Source: Methylomonas sp. UP202 (GTDB lineage Bacteria > Pseudomonadota > Gammaproteobacteria > Methylococcales > Methylomonadaceae). Taken from it: a stretch of DNA of 64,000 bases. Positions 17,387-25,306 of this stretch are shown here, piece by piece (the first letter of the stretch is position 1; each line of letters begins with the position of its first letter). The stretch spans positions 3,895,547 through 3,959,546 of the forward strand of contig NZ_CP123897.1 in NCBI RefSeq assembly GCF_029910655.1, read 5' to 3'. A program made the position numbers and the translations under genes. The notes beneath the pieces are model-generated. The model saw only the letters and a program-made list of their open reading frames with translations, searched no databases and was not told the DNA's origin.

Positions 17387-18481
17387 ATGTTACAAGCCAA
17401 ATTAAAAATACGTACCGCAATATCGATGCTGCTGGCTCTACCCGCCATCTCCGGTCAGGCAGCGGTTGTTAGCCTCCCGCCGCTCATTCCAGCCGGACAA
17501 ACCGTAACGGTTGCCTCTACCGACAGAGTGGTTACCTCGGGTTTGTCCGGTACAAGCGGTTCCGGCCTCAGCGTCGCCGGGGTTTTAAATAACCAAGGTC
17601 AAATATTTACTAGCAATTTTGCAGTAACCGGCATATTCGAAAACGACGGATTGCTGATCGCGAATTACAACTTCAATATCGGGCCCGACCCATCCGACGG
17701 CACGAACCGAAAAATCATCAATCACCTCAACGGCACCATCCTGGTTAACGGCTACATGGATTTATATTCTCCGGATGCGGTCGTGGAAAATGCCGGGAAT
17801 CTACTGTTCGGCCAGCCCGGACAATACTCCGGTCAAATTTTTCCGTTTTTTTTAGGGTTGATTCATAACACCGGAAAAATGTCATTCAACAAACCGTTAA
17901 CGGACTCCCAGGGGCAGTTGCTCGACACATGTGGTGCCTCCGGCAACGTCGGCGACGGGCAAATCGTTAACGATGGACTATTCGAAATTGCCCAAAACAC
18001 TAAATGCCACTTGGGTGACCACCCTTATACCCAAAACTCCGGAACCACGAAAATAGACGGCGTTTTCGACAGCGATGCGGAAATAGACCTTAACGGCGGC
18101 GTGCTTACCGGCGGTGGAACTTTAGCATTCCCTGGATTGAGCCCAATGGTAACGATTGCCCCTGGCTCCGATCTTGGCATTCTCACCATTGATGGCGACG
18201 GGAGTTTTGGAGGAACGATCGAAATGCAGCTCGGCGGCGCGGCCGGTAATGACAAACTGGTCGTCAACGGCAACCTGAACCTGGATGGCGCCCGACTGTA
18301 CGTCTCGTTTCGCGAACAATATATGCTGGGGTTTGGCCAAGAAGTCACGCTGATCACCGCCGACAACATTACCGGATACCCGGTTTTAGCGAGCTATCCA
18401 ATATTGCCTGGGAACTTGGGTTACGAGCTGGTGCAAACCGCGACATCGATAAAAATGCGTATCAGCACCAAGCCTCGCTGA
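17387..18481 (+). CDS. Exported beta-rich protein, paralogue of the 1-891 gene
   Basis: 364 residues. The ATG at 17387 has AGGAA 6 bases upstream and starts a signal peptide (cleavage near SGQAA). The body is a Gly/Asn-rich repeat with NQGQI, NDGLF, NAGNL units, typical of a beta-helix. The end (GVLTGGGTL, IAPGSDLGILTI, NDKLVVNGNLNL, YPVLASYPILPGNLGYELVQT) matches autotransporter-associated passenger ends, but no beta-barrel and no PEP-CTERM tail follow. It could be secreted by another route or stay periplasmic. A paralogue begins at 891 on the other strand, so the two flank the whole surface region. Motif A lies in its leader. Confidence 0.75.
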   Translation: MLQAKLKIRTAISMLLALPAISGQAAVVSLPPLIPAGQTVTVASTDRVVTSGLSGTSGSGLSVAGVLNNQGQIFTSNFAVTGIFENDGLLIANYNFNIGPDPSDGTNRKIINHLNGTILVNGYMDLYSPDAVVENAGNLLFGQPGQYSGQIFPFFLGLIHNTGKMSFNKPLTDSQGQLLDTCGASGNVGDGQIVNDGLFEIAQNTKCHLGDHPYTQNSGTTKIDGVFDSDAEIDLNGGVLTGGGTLAFPGLSPMVTIAPGSDLGILTIDGDGSFGGTIEMQLGGAAGNDKLVVNGNLNLDGARLYVSFREQYMLGFGQEVTLITADNITGYPVLASYPILPGNLGYELVQTATSIKMRISTKPR

Positions 18482-18503
18482 TCGTCCGCCGTTAGCCTGA
18501 AAC

Positions 18504-18532
18504 CGCGCCATATCCGTCCGCGATATGGCGCG
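18504..18532. terminator. 11-bp perfect inverted repeat
   Basis: CGCGCCATATC and GATATGGCGCG with a 7-base loop, 23 bases after the stop at 18481. No T-run follows, so it is a stable hairpin that could stop transcription or protect the mRNA end rather than a standard terminator. Confidence 0.5.
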
Positions 18533-18699
18533 ATCGCTTACCGCGTCGCGCGCTAGGCGCATCGTTCGAGCCAACGCTGGCATCGCCGCGCAATGGGCTC
18601 GGCAGTCTCAAAAATCAACGCTGATCCACCGCGCGGCAAATTCCATTCACACATCCCACTAATCCAATTTAAACTTGCGGTTTTTTTTGCGAATTCGAA

Positions 18700-20226
18700 A
18701 TGGCGTCATTCATGGAACGCGGCCAAGCCGCAGTGCAACAAAAAAACTTCGCGGCCGCGGCCGAATGCTTCGGCAAGGCCCTGGCCGAAAGCCCTAAGGA
18801 TCCCCAAATCGCCGCCTGTCTCGGCCAATCCTTATGTTGGTTGGGCGATCGCGACGCAGGGCTGAAATATTTGCGCCTATCGGGCCAATGGCTGCTGAAA
18901 AAAGCCAAAAAAAGCCGCGACACCGGCTTAGCCTTGGACTTGGCCGATCAGCTGCAACACTGGAGCGACTACGACGGCGCACTCGAACTTTGCAAACAGG
19001 CGGTACAAATCGCGCCCAACCACGTTCGCGGTTTCCAACTGTTGGCTCTGAGCCATTCCCGGCTGAATCAAAAAAAGCCGGCACTGGCCGCCGCCAAACA
19101 AGCGTTGAAATTGGTGCCTGACAATCCGATGCTGACGATACTCGTCGCGACGCTGGAAATATCGGACGGCCAATACCACCCGGCGCGCGAACGTTTAGCC
19201 AAGGCCTTGAGCCACCCCCTGTTGAAACCGGAAGAAAAATTTCGCGCGCACAAGGAGATGGCCCGGTTGCTGGATAGGCTGGGCGAGTTTTCCCAAGTTT
19301 TTGCCCACTTGCGTTCCGCCGCCGATATAGCGCCGCAACTCGTCGAGGTCAAACGGCAAGACGCAACCTTGGTCCCCACGATGTTGGCTGACTATAAAAC
19401 AGCCTACACCCGCGACTTGCTTGGCCGCTGGGCCGGCCGCGAGTTTCCGGCCGACCTGCCCCCGCCGGTCTTCGTGCTGGGTTTCATGCGTACCGGAACC
19501 ACGCTGACCCAGGAAGTGCTGGGCACTCACCCCGATTTATTCGTTGCCGACGAAACCGACCTGATCGCCGCGACGGCCAAGGAACTCAGACGCATCAACC
19601 CGCAAAGCACCCGACAGACCGAATTGTTGGCCGGTTTGGATTGGGACGGCGTATTGCATCTGCGACGGTTTTACTGGGATCGGGCGCGAGCACTGTTCGG
19701 CGACCTGATCGGCACGAAACACCTGCTCGACAAAACCACGATGAATTCCATCGATCTTGGCTTCATCAACGCGATCTTCCCGGATGCCAAGCTGGTGTTT
19801 TTGCTGCGCGATCCGCGCGACGTTTGCCTGAGTTGTTTCATGCAGACCATGGTTCCCACGCCGTCCACGGTGCCATTGCTGACTTGGCCCGGCACGGCGC
19901 GCTTTTACGGCCAGGTGATGGATTGGTGGCTGACCGTCAAGCCAATGTTGACGATGGACTTTGTCGAACTGCGTTACGAAGATGCGGTATTCGACTTCGA
20001 AGCAGCGTTCCGGCGGGTGTTCTCGCTGATCGGTCTGGATTGGAACCCCGCTGTCGCCGAATTCCACAAGCGAGCGGCCGGCAAATACATTGCTAGCCCA
20101 AGTTACGAGCAAGTCGCCCAACCCTTGTATTCGTCGTCGGTCGGCCGTTGGCGCCATTACGCCGATGAGTTCGAGGAAATTGAAGCCGAACTGAAACCCT
20201 TTCTGGCCGCGCTGGGCTACGACTGA
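18700..20226 (+). CDS. TPR-containing sulfotransferase
   Basis: 508 residues. Residues 1-200 are tetratricopeptide repeats (AAECFGKALAESPKDPQ, GALELCKQAVQIAPNH, LAAAKQALKLVPDNP). From about 250 a sulfotransferase domain begins with PVFVLGFMRTGTT, the 5'-phosphosulfate loop for PAPS, and continues with VFLLRDPRDVCLS, the 3'-phosphate motif. These enzymes move sulfate from PAPS to a hydroxyl or amine; the TPR part suggests a protein or peptide acceptor. It has no signal peptide and is cytoplasmic. There is no clear Shine-Dalgarno at 18700, and the second Met (18712) is an alternative. It stands alone between the surface region and the rluB group. Confidence 0.85.
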   Translation: MASFMERGQAAVQQKNFAAAAECFGKALAESPKDPQIAACLGQSLCWLGDRDAGLKYLRLSGQWLLKKAKKSRDTGLALDLADQLQHWSDYDGALELCKQAVQIAPNHVRGFQLLALSHSRLNQKKPALAAAKQALKLVPDNPMLTILVATLEISDGQYHPARERLAKALSHPLLKPEEKFRAHKEMARLLDRLGEFSQVFAHLRSAADIAPQLVEVKRQDATLVPTMLADYKTAYTRDLLGRWAGREFPADLPPPVFVLGFMRTGTTLTQEVLGTHPDLFVADETDLIAATAKELRRINPQSTRQTELLAGLDWDGVLHLRRFYWDRARALFGDLIGTKHLLDKTTMNSIDLGFINAIFPDAKLVFLLRDPRDVCLSCFMQTMVPTPSTVPLLTWPGTARFYGQVMDWWLTVKPMLTMDFVELRYEDAVFDFEAAFRRVFSLIGLDWNPAVAEFHKRAAGKYIASPSYEQVAQPLYSSSVGRWRHYADEFEEIEAELKPFLAALGYD

Positions 20227-20398
20227 AGAATCGGCCGGCGCATCGCGGGCGCTCCGGCCAACCGCAATCGCCGGATGCGACAGCGATGCGTTACTTGGGA
20301 ATCGTTGAGCAAATGACATACATACCGGTGTCGGCACACCATTGATCGCGACCGAAGCCGCTCCCGCCGAAATTTTCCGCTCGGGCAATACCCGCGCG

Positions 20399-21283
20399 TT
20401 AGGCAAGGCCGACAAAAGCCAGTAATTCCTGCAATTCCTTGGCTTCCAGTTCGTAGAACGAATGGGCCCGCACCCGCTCCGGCAGTACGATATCGCCGTA
20501 ACGCACCCGTATCAGGCGACTGACTTTGACGCCTTGCGATTCCCACAAGCGGCGCACCAAGCGATTACGGCCCTGCTTGACCGTCGCGTAAAACCACTTG
20601 TTGGCGCCCTCGCCGGCATAGAAACTCACCTCCTCGAAATGAGCGGGGCCGTCTTCCAGTTCCACCCCGTTTTTCAGGCGTTCCATCATGTCGTCGCCGA
20701 CCTCACCGAGGATGCGCACCGCGTATTCGCGTTCGACCTCGCGCGACGGATGCATCAAACGGTTGGCCAGCTCGCCGTTATTGGTGACCAACAGCAGGCC
20801 GGAGGTGTTGATGTCCAAACGGCCAACCGCAATCCAGCGGCCGACGGCCAAGCGCGGCAACTGGGTAAAAATCACCGGCCGGCCTTCGGGATCGCGACGG
20901 GTCACCAATTCGCCAACCGGCTTGTGGTACACCAACACGCGGGTCGGTTGCTCGGCATACTTCTCCCACTTGACGATGCGGCCGTTAACCGCCAAATGAT
21001 CGCCAGGTTTCAAGTGATAACCCGGCTGGATACGGTTGCCGTTGACCGTCAGCTTGCCTTCCTCGATCCAACGCTCGATTTCTCGCCGCGAGCCCAAACC
21101 GGCCCGCGCCAGGAACTTCTGGATGCGTTCGCCGCTCGCGTCAGTGGAGAGTGCGCTCGGGAGTGTCGCCGGACCGGGTTTCGTCGAGCCGGGCTTCGTC
21201 GGACTCGGCTTCGGAAGGTTGGTTTTGCGCTTGGGCGGTTGGGCCTTCGCCGACTGGGGTTTGCTCGGTTTGCGGTCTTTCAC
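20399..21283 (-). CDS. rluB: 23S rRNA pseudouridine synthase RluB
   Basis: 294 residues. A Lys/Pro-rich N-terminal extension (1-50) is followed by an S4 RNA-binding domain (ERIQKFLARAGLGSRRE) and the catalytic RsuA-family domain with GRLDINTSGLLLVTN, whose Asp is the catalytic residue. RNRLVRRLWE and SRLIRVRYG are family motifs. It makes pseudouridine 2605 in 23S rRNA. The start lies 142 bases inside scpB, in another frame. The order scpA-scpB-rluB is common in gammaproteobacteria. Confidence 0.95.
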   Translation of the reverse strand: MKDRKPSKPQSAKAQPPKRKTNLPKPSPTKPGSTKPGPATLPSALSTDASGERIQKFLARAGLGSRREIERWIEEGKLTVNGNRIQPGYHLKPGDHLAVNGRIVKWEKYAEQPTRVLVYHKPVGELVTRRDPEGRPVIFTQLPRLAVGRWIAVGRLDINTSGLLLVTNNGELANRLMHPSREVEREYAVRILGEVGDDMMERLKNGVELEDGPAHFEEVSFYAGEGANKWFYATVKQGRNRLVRRLWESQGVKVSRLIRVRYGDIVLPERVRAHSFYELEAKELQELLAFVGLA

Positions 21284-21842
21284 GGGGTTCCTGTGGTGCT
21301 GGCGGTTGAGCGGACGGGCCGAGGTCCATTTCGACGATCTCTTCCAATGGCGGTAATTCGCTCAACGACGTTAAATTGAAATAATCCAAAAACTGCTTGG
21401 TTGTGCAGTAAAGCGCCGGCCGGCCGGGCACTTCCTTATGGCCGACCACCTTGACCCACTCGCGCTCCAGCAGCGTCTGGACGATGGAGGTACTGACGCT
21501 GACGCCGCGAATGTCTTCGATCTCGCCGCGCGTCACCGGTTGCCGGTAGGCGATAATGGCCAGCGTTTCCAGCAGAGCTCGCGAATAACGCGCCGGGCGC
21601 TCCTCGAACAGCCGGCCGACCCAATGCGCCAAACCTTCCCGCACCTGAAAACGATAACCGCTGGCCAGGTGTTTCAGGCCGACCGGCCGATCGGCGTAGT
21701 CGCGGGCGATTTCTTCCAACGCGATCTGAATCGCCAGCGTATCTGGCTGTTCCAGTTCGGGAAAGGTTTCCTGAATCTGTTTGACCGTCATCGGCCGATT
21801 GGCGGCGAACAGAATCGCTTCGACAATGCGTTTGGTGTTCAC
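21141..21842 (-). CDS. scpB: Segregation and condensation protein B
   Basis: 233 residues from a GTG at 21842 preceded by GGAGG five bases upstream, reading NTKRIVEAILFAANRPMT, the usual ScpB beginning. Two winged-helix domains follow (RALLETLAIIAYRQPVTRGEIE is the family signature). It joins SMC and ScpA in chromosome condensation. The C-terminal 55 residues are acidic and disordered and overlap rluB. The same frame stays open upstream to 22565, which would give 474 residues and run into scpA. That longer start lacks domain support, so the GTG is preferred. Confidence 0.85.
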   Translation of the reverse strand: MNTKRIVEAILFAANRPMTVKQIQETFPELEQPDTLAIQIALEEIARDYADRPVGLKHLASGYRFQVREGLAHWVGRLFEERPARYSRALLETLAIIAYRQPVTRGEIEDIRGVSVSTSIVQTLLEREWVKVVGHKEVPGRPALYCTTKQFLDYFNLTSLSELPPLEEIVEMDLGPSAQPPAPQEPRERPQTEQTPVGEGPTAQAQNQPSEAESDEARLDETRSGDTPERTLH

Positions 21843-22350
21843 ATTGGCCTCCAGCGGATAGTCGAAGACCGCCGGCCTTGGTTCGCTCCGCTCGGTAACC
21901 GCCACCCGCCAACCGTCGGCCAAGGCCAACGGCAATCTCGGCACGCGCTTACGCGGGCTAACGGCGGGCGCGGCCGGCCGCGGCATTCGCCAGTCACCGC
22001 GCCGGCTGGGCAGCAAGCGCGTGGAAGACTTGTGGCGCCCGACCGATCTTGAAGCGGATACCGGGCCTTGCCAATCGCCGCGCCGGCCAGCCGCCAGGCG
22101 CGCCTTACTGGGTCTGAAACCACGCGAAACGTCGGCATCGATCGCCGCCGGCTCCACCGGTTCGACGTTTGCGATTGCTTCGGTCCGCGCGGCGATGCCG
22201 GCATGGCGCTCGACCGACCAACCTCGCGGAAAACGCACGGCTCGGCGCCGGACCTGCACATAGATCGTGACTGGCTCCGGCTTGACTCTGGGCTTGCGCG
22301 GTTTGGCTCTGACTGGAACATCGGCGACGGTAGCGGCGAACGACGGCGAA
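21843..22350 (-). other. 508-base scpA-scpB gap, open in the scpB frame
   Basis: No stop codon interrupts the scpB frame across this gap. The translation is rich in Arg, Pro and Ala, with two RRGDW-x-x-P copies, and looks like a disordered linker rather than a domain. It may be a real N-terminal extension of ScpB, or GC-rich DNA open by chance. Confidence 0.4.
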
Positions 22351-23172
22351 TCAGTCGCCTGTAGCGGTATTGGCTCTAAGCCGGACGTGGATGCCGGCGT
22401 AAGGCTCGGGCTGGAAGATGTCGAGGAGTCGCTCCTTGGAGAGCTCAAGGATGGCAAGAAACGCGACAACCACCCCGTTTTTTCCTTCACTTCGGGTAAA
22501 ACACGCTGAGAAATGGAGCTGATCTGCTCCGTCAAGTTTTTCCAAAATGGCTGCCATTCGTTCACGGACTGATAAAGGCTCTTTACTGATATGGTGGTGA
22601 CTAAGTCGTTCGGCGCGCTTCAAGACATCCTGGAGGGACAGTAACAGCTCGCCGAGCTCGATGTCCGGCAGAATCTGCCTGATGCCGATTGTCGAAACGT
22701 CGACAACCGTTTCGAACGTATCGCGTTCGTGGCGCGGCAAGCGGTCGATTTCCTCGGCGACTTTTTTGATCGCTTCGTATTCCTGCAATTTACGGATCAG
22801 GAAGGCGCGCGGGTCCTCCTCCTCTTCCTCGCTTTCCGGCTGGCGCGGCAGCAGCATCCGCGATTTGATTTCCGCCAGCAGCGCGGCCATCACTAGATAT
22901 TCGGCCGCCAGCTCCAGACGCAAATTGTCCATCATGTCGATGTAGGCGATGTATTGCTTGGTGATTTGGGCGATCGGGATATCGAGAATATCCAGATTCT
23001 GTCGGCGGATCAAATACAGCAGCAAGTCCAACGGCCCTTCGAAGGCATCCAGAAACACTTCCAGCGCATCCGGCGGGATGTACAAATCGTCGGGCAAGGT
23101 TTGGAACGGCTCGCCGAGCACCAGCGCAATCGGTTCCGGCGCCGTTTCCACCGGTAACTCCACCGCATTCAT
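22351..23172 (-). CDS. scpA: Segregation and condensation protein A
   Basis: 273 residues with the ScpA pattern: FEGPLDLLLYLIRRQNLDILDIPIAQIT near the N-terminus, EYLVMAALLAEIKSRMLLPR, an acidic stretch (SEEEEEDPRAF), and a C-terminal winged helix (GVVVAFLAILELSKERL). It is the kleisin of the SMC-ScpAB complex and bridges the SMC heads. It is first in the scpA-scpB-rluB group. Confidence 0.95.
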   Translation of the reverse strand: MNAVELPVETAPEPIALVLGEPFQTLPDDLYIPPDALEVFLDAFEGPLDLLLYLIRRQNLDILDIPIAQITKQYIAYIDMMDNLRLELAAEYLVMAALLAEIKSRMLLPRQPESEEEEEDPRAFLIRKLQEYEAIKKVAEEIDRLPRHERDTFETVVDVSTIGIRQILPDIELGELLLSLQDVLKRAERLSHHHISKEPLSVRERMAAILEKLDGADQLHFSACFTRSEGKNGVVVAFLAILELSKERLLDIFQPEPYAGIHVRLRANTATGD

Positions 23173-23223
23173 CGGTTTAAGCGAACATCCGCTCGGCGCT
23201 TAAAAAACCCATCCGAAACCGCT

Positions 23224-23877
23224 TCACATGCCGGCGAGCGTGAAAAACAATTGCTGCGCATAAAACATGGGATAGGCCAGTAAAAAGCTGAGCACGTCGG
23301 TCGCCAGTAAAATCAGCAACACGATGAAACCATAACGTTCGAATTGGTTATAACGCCATGCCCAATAATCCGGCAACAATCCGGACAATACCCGGCTGCC
23401 GTCCAACGGCGGAATCGGTAGCAGGTTGATCATCATCAACACCAGATTGATGGTAATGCCGGCCACGCCGCTGTAAATCAACGGCATCGAGACGAATTCG
23501 AACTCCAGCGCGACCCCTATCCTAGCCAGCAAGGCCCAGGCTATCGCCATGCACAGGTTGGCCAACGGACCGGCCAACGCCACCATCATCATGGCTTTTT
23601 TGGGCTGCTTGAAGTTGCGGGCGTCGATCGGTACCGGCTTGGCCCAGCCGAAGATAAAACCGGTAAACGTGATTAACAGCAGGCCGGGGATGATGATGGT
23701 GCCGAGCGGGTCGATATGCCGCAACGGATTCAGCGTCAAGCGGCCTTCCCGTTCGGCGGTTTTGTCGCCGTAGCGTTTGGCCATCCAGCCATGGGCGACT
23801 TCGTGGCCGGTAATCGCGAAGACTACCGGCAAACTCCAAACCACGACACGTTGCACCAAGGTCAGTTCTTCCATCAT
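23224..23877 (-). CDS. Site-2 protease family (M50) membrane protein
   Basis: 217 residues. HEVAH (about residues 25-29) is the zinc-binding HExxH motif, and LLPIPPLDGSRVL carries the NPxPPLDG-type third ligand of M50 proteases. There are several hydrophobic membrane segments and no PDZ domain. Such short rhomboid-sized M50 proteins are common next to tRNA-modification and scp genes; their substrates are unknown. It is five bases from the next gene upstream, so it is part of the same minus-strand transcription unit. Confidence 0.85.
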   Translation of the reverse strand: MMEELTLVQRVVVWSLPVVFAITGHEVAHGWMAKRYGDKTAEREGRLTLNPLRHIDPLGTIIIPGLLLITFTGFIFGWAKPVPIDARNFKQPKKAMMMVALAGPLANLCMAIAWALLARIGVALEFEFVSMPLIYSGVAGITINLVLMMINLLPIPPLDGSRVLSGLLPDYWAWRYNQFERYGFIVLLILLATDVLSFLLAYPMFYAQQLFFTLAGM

Positions 23878-23881
23878 AGTC

Positions 23882-24505
23882 TCAAGCCTCCAGCATCGGC
23901 GCGATGCCTATGCCCTGTCTGACGATTTCGATGCCGTTGTCGCCGCAGGCGATCACAGTCGTGGCGCGCGCTTCGATAGTTCCCGTGCTCATCACCAAAT
24001 CCAGTTCGTGTTCCAGGCCGAGGCGGATTTCGTAAGGGTCGCTCAGCGCCTCTTCGTCGCCGGGCAAAATCAAGGTCGCCGTCAGTAGCGGTTCGCCCAG
24101 TTCTTCCAACAACATCGCCGCCACCCGGTTGTCCGGAATTCTGACGCCGATGGTTTTTTTCTTGGGGTGTTGCAAGCGCCGAGGCACCTCACGGGTGGCG
24201 TCCAACAAAAACGTAAACGGTCCCGGCGTCAACTTCTTGATCAGCCGATGGGCGTCGTTACCCATCTTGGTGAAGGTCGACACCTGGGTCAGATCGCTGC
24301 AGCACAGTGTGAAATTATGCTTGTCGTCGAGTCGGCGAATCCGGCGAATGGTGTCCATTGCCGCCTTGTCGCCGATATGGCAACCCAGCGCGTAGGAAGA
24401 GTCGGTCGGATAGGCAATGACGCCGCCCTTCCGAACGATTTCCGCCGCCTGCCGGATCAAGCGCTGCTGCGGATTGTCCGGATGAATCTCGAAGAACTGT
24501 GCCAT
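23882..24505 (-). CDS. yciO: YciO-type Sua5/YrdC family protein
   Basis: 207 residues from the ATG at 24505, whose start MAQFFEIHPDNPQQR matches the E. coli YciO N-terminus. GGVIAYPTDSSYALGC is the YrdC nucleotide-binding core, and TPGPFTFLLDAT and KTIGVRIPDN are family motifs. Relatives (TsaC/Sua5) make threonylcarbamoyl-AMP for the t6A tRNA modification; the role of YciO itself is less clear. An in-frame start 33 bases upstream is less likely. tsaB, another t6A gene, lies 39 bases upstream. Confidence 0.88.
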   Translation of the reverse strand: MAQFFEIHPDNPQQRLIRQAAEIVRKGGVIAYPTDSSYALGCHIGDKAAMDTIRRIRRLDDKHNFTLCCSDLTQVSTFTKMGNDAHRLIKKLTPGPFTFLLDATREVPRRLQHPKKKTIGVRIPDNRVAAMLLEELGEPLLTATLILPGDEEALSDPYEIRLGLEHELDLVMSTGTIEARATTVIACGDNGIEIVRQGIGIAPMLEA

Positions 24506-24544
24506 TGACCCGATGAAACTGCCGCGTAAGGGCGGCATTGTACC

Positions 24545-25231
24545 TTATCTTTCCGATTCCTTTTTCGCCACTTTGTCGCGCAGGTAGACCGGCATGGCCT
24601 CCTCGACCGGCACGGCCAGCCCCTTCATAAAGTCGCGCACGCCCAATTGAGCGATACAGGCGGCCCTCGGCCAAACGTCGATTTCGACGCCTTGCACCAG
24701 TTCGCCCAGGCATTCAGCCAACTGGGCACAATACACGCCCCAGCCCGAACCGACGCCAAAACCGACGGCTTCGGGAAACGCCACCTCTCCCGCCGGCGTC
24801 ACGACTTCTATGCCAAGCAATTTGGCGAAATGTTCGGTATCTCGCTGATACACCGCCCAGTAAATTTCATCCATCCGGGCGTCCATCGCGGTAAACGCCA
24901 ACTCGGCCAATGATTGTTTGTTGAAAAAATCCTGGGCGATCGCGGCCAAGGTCGATACCGGCACCACCGGCAGATCCGCGCCGAACGCGATGCCCTGAAC
25001 GAGGCCGCCGGCAATTCTAACCCCGGTGAACGACCCCGGCCCGCGACCCACCGCGACCGCGTCGAGTTGCCGAGGTTTTAGTTCGGCGTCGGCCATCAGC
25101 TCGTCTATCATCGGCAAAATCAGTTTGGTGTGGTCGCGCGGCGCGACGGCGAAGCGCTCGACGATCTCGCCGTCGAAAAACAAGGCGGCCGAACAAGCAT
25201 CGGTGGAAGTTTCTACTGCCAGTAATTTCAT
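24545..25231 (-). CDS. tsaB: tRNA threonylcarbamoyladenosine synthesis protein TsaB
   Basis: 228 residues. MKLLAVETSTDACSAAL and VGRGPGSFTGVRIA are typical of TsaB, an inactive ASKHA-fold partner that holds TsaD and TsaE in the t6A complex. Its length matches the family. Next to it is yoaA, the same neighbour as in E. coli. Confidence 0.93.
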   Translation of the reverse strand: MKLLAVETSTDACSAALFFDGEIVERFAVAPRDHTKLILPMIDELMADAELKPRQLDAVAVGRGPGSFTGVRIAGGLVQGIAFGADLPVVPVSTLAAIAQDFFNKQSLAELAFTAMDARMDEIYWAVYQRDTEHFAKLLGIEVVTPAGEVAFPEAVGFGVGSGWGVYCAQLAECLGELVQGVEIDVWPRAACIAQLGVRDFMKGLAVPVEEAMPVYLRDKVAKKESER

Positions 25232-25306
25232 AATTCAGTTCGAGTAACAGAGTTGATCAAAAACGCGTCCGATGCTTCGCTGGCCAGTTCCGGCCCCAGT
25301 ATCGAG

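Noticed and set aside
21839-22321. 160-codon minus-strand frame in the scpA-scpB gap
   Set aside because: Arg/Ser/Pro-rich with no family, in a different frame from scpB, and without ribosome site.
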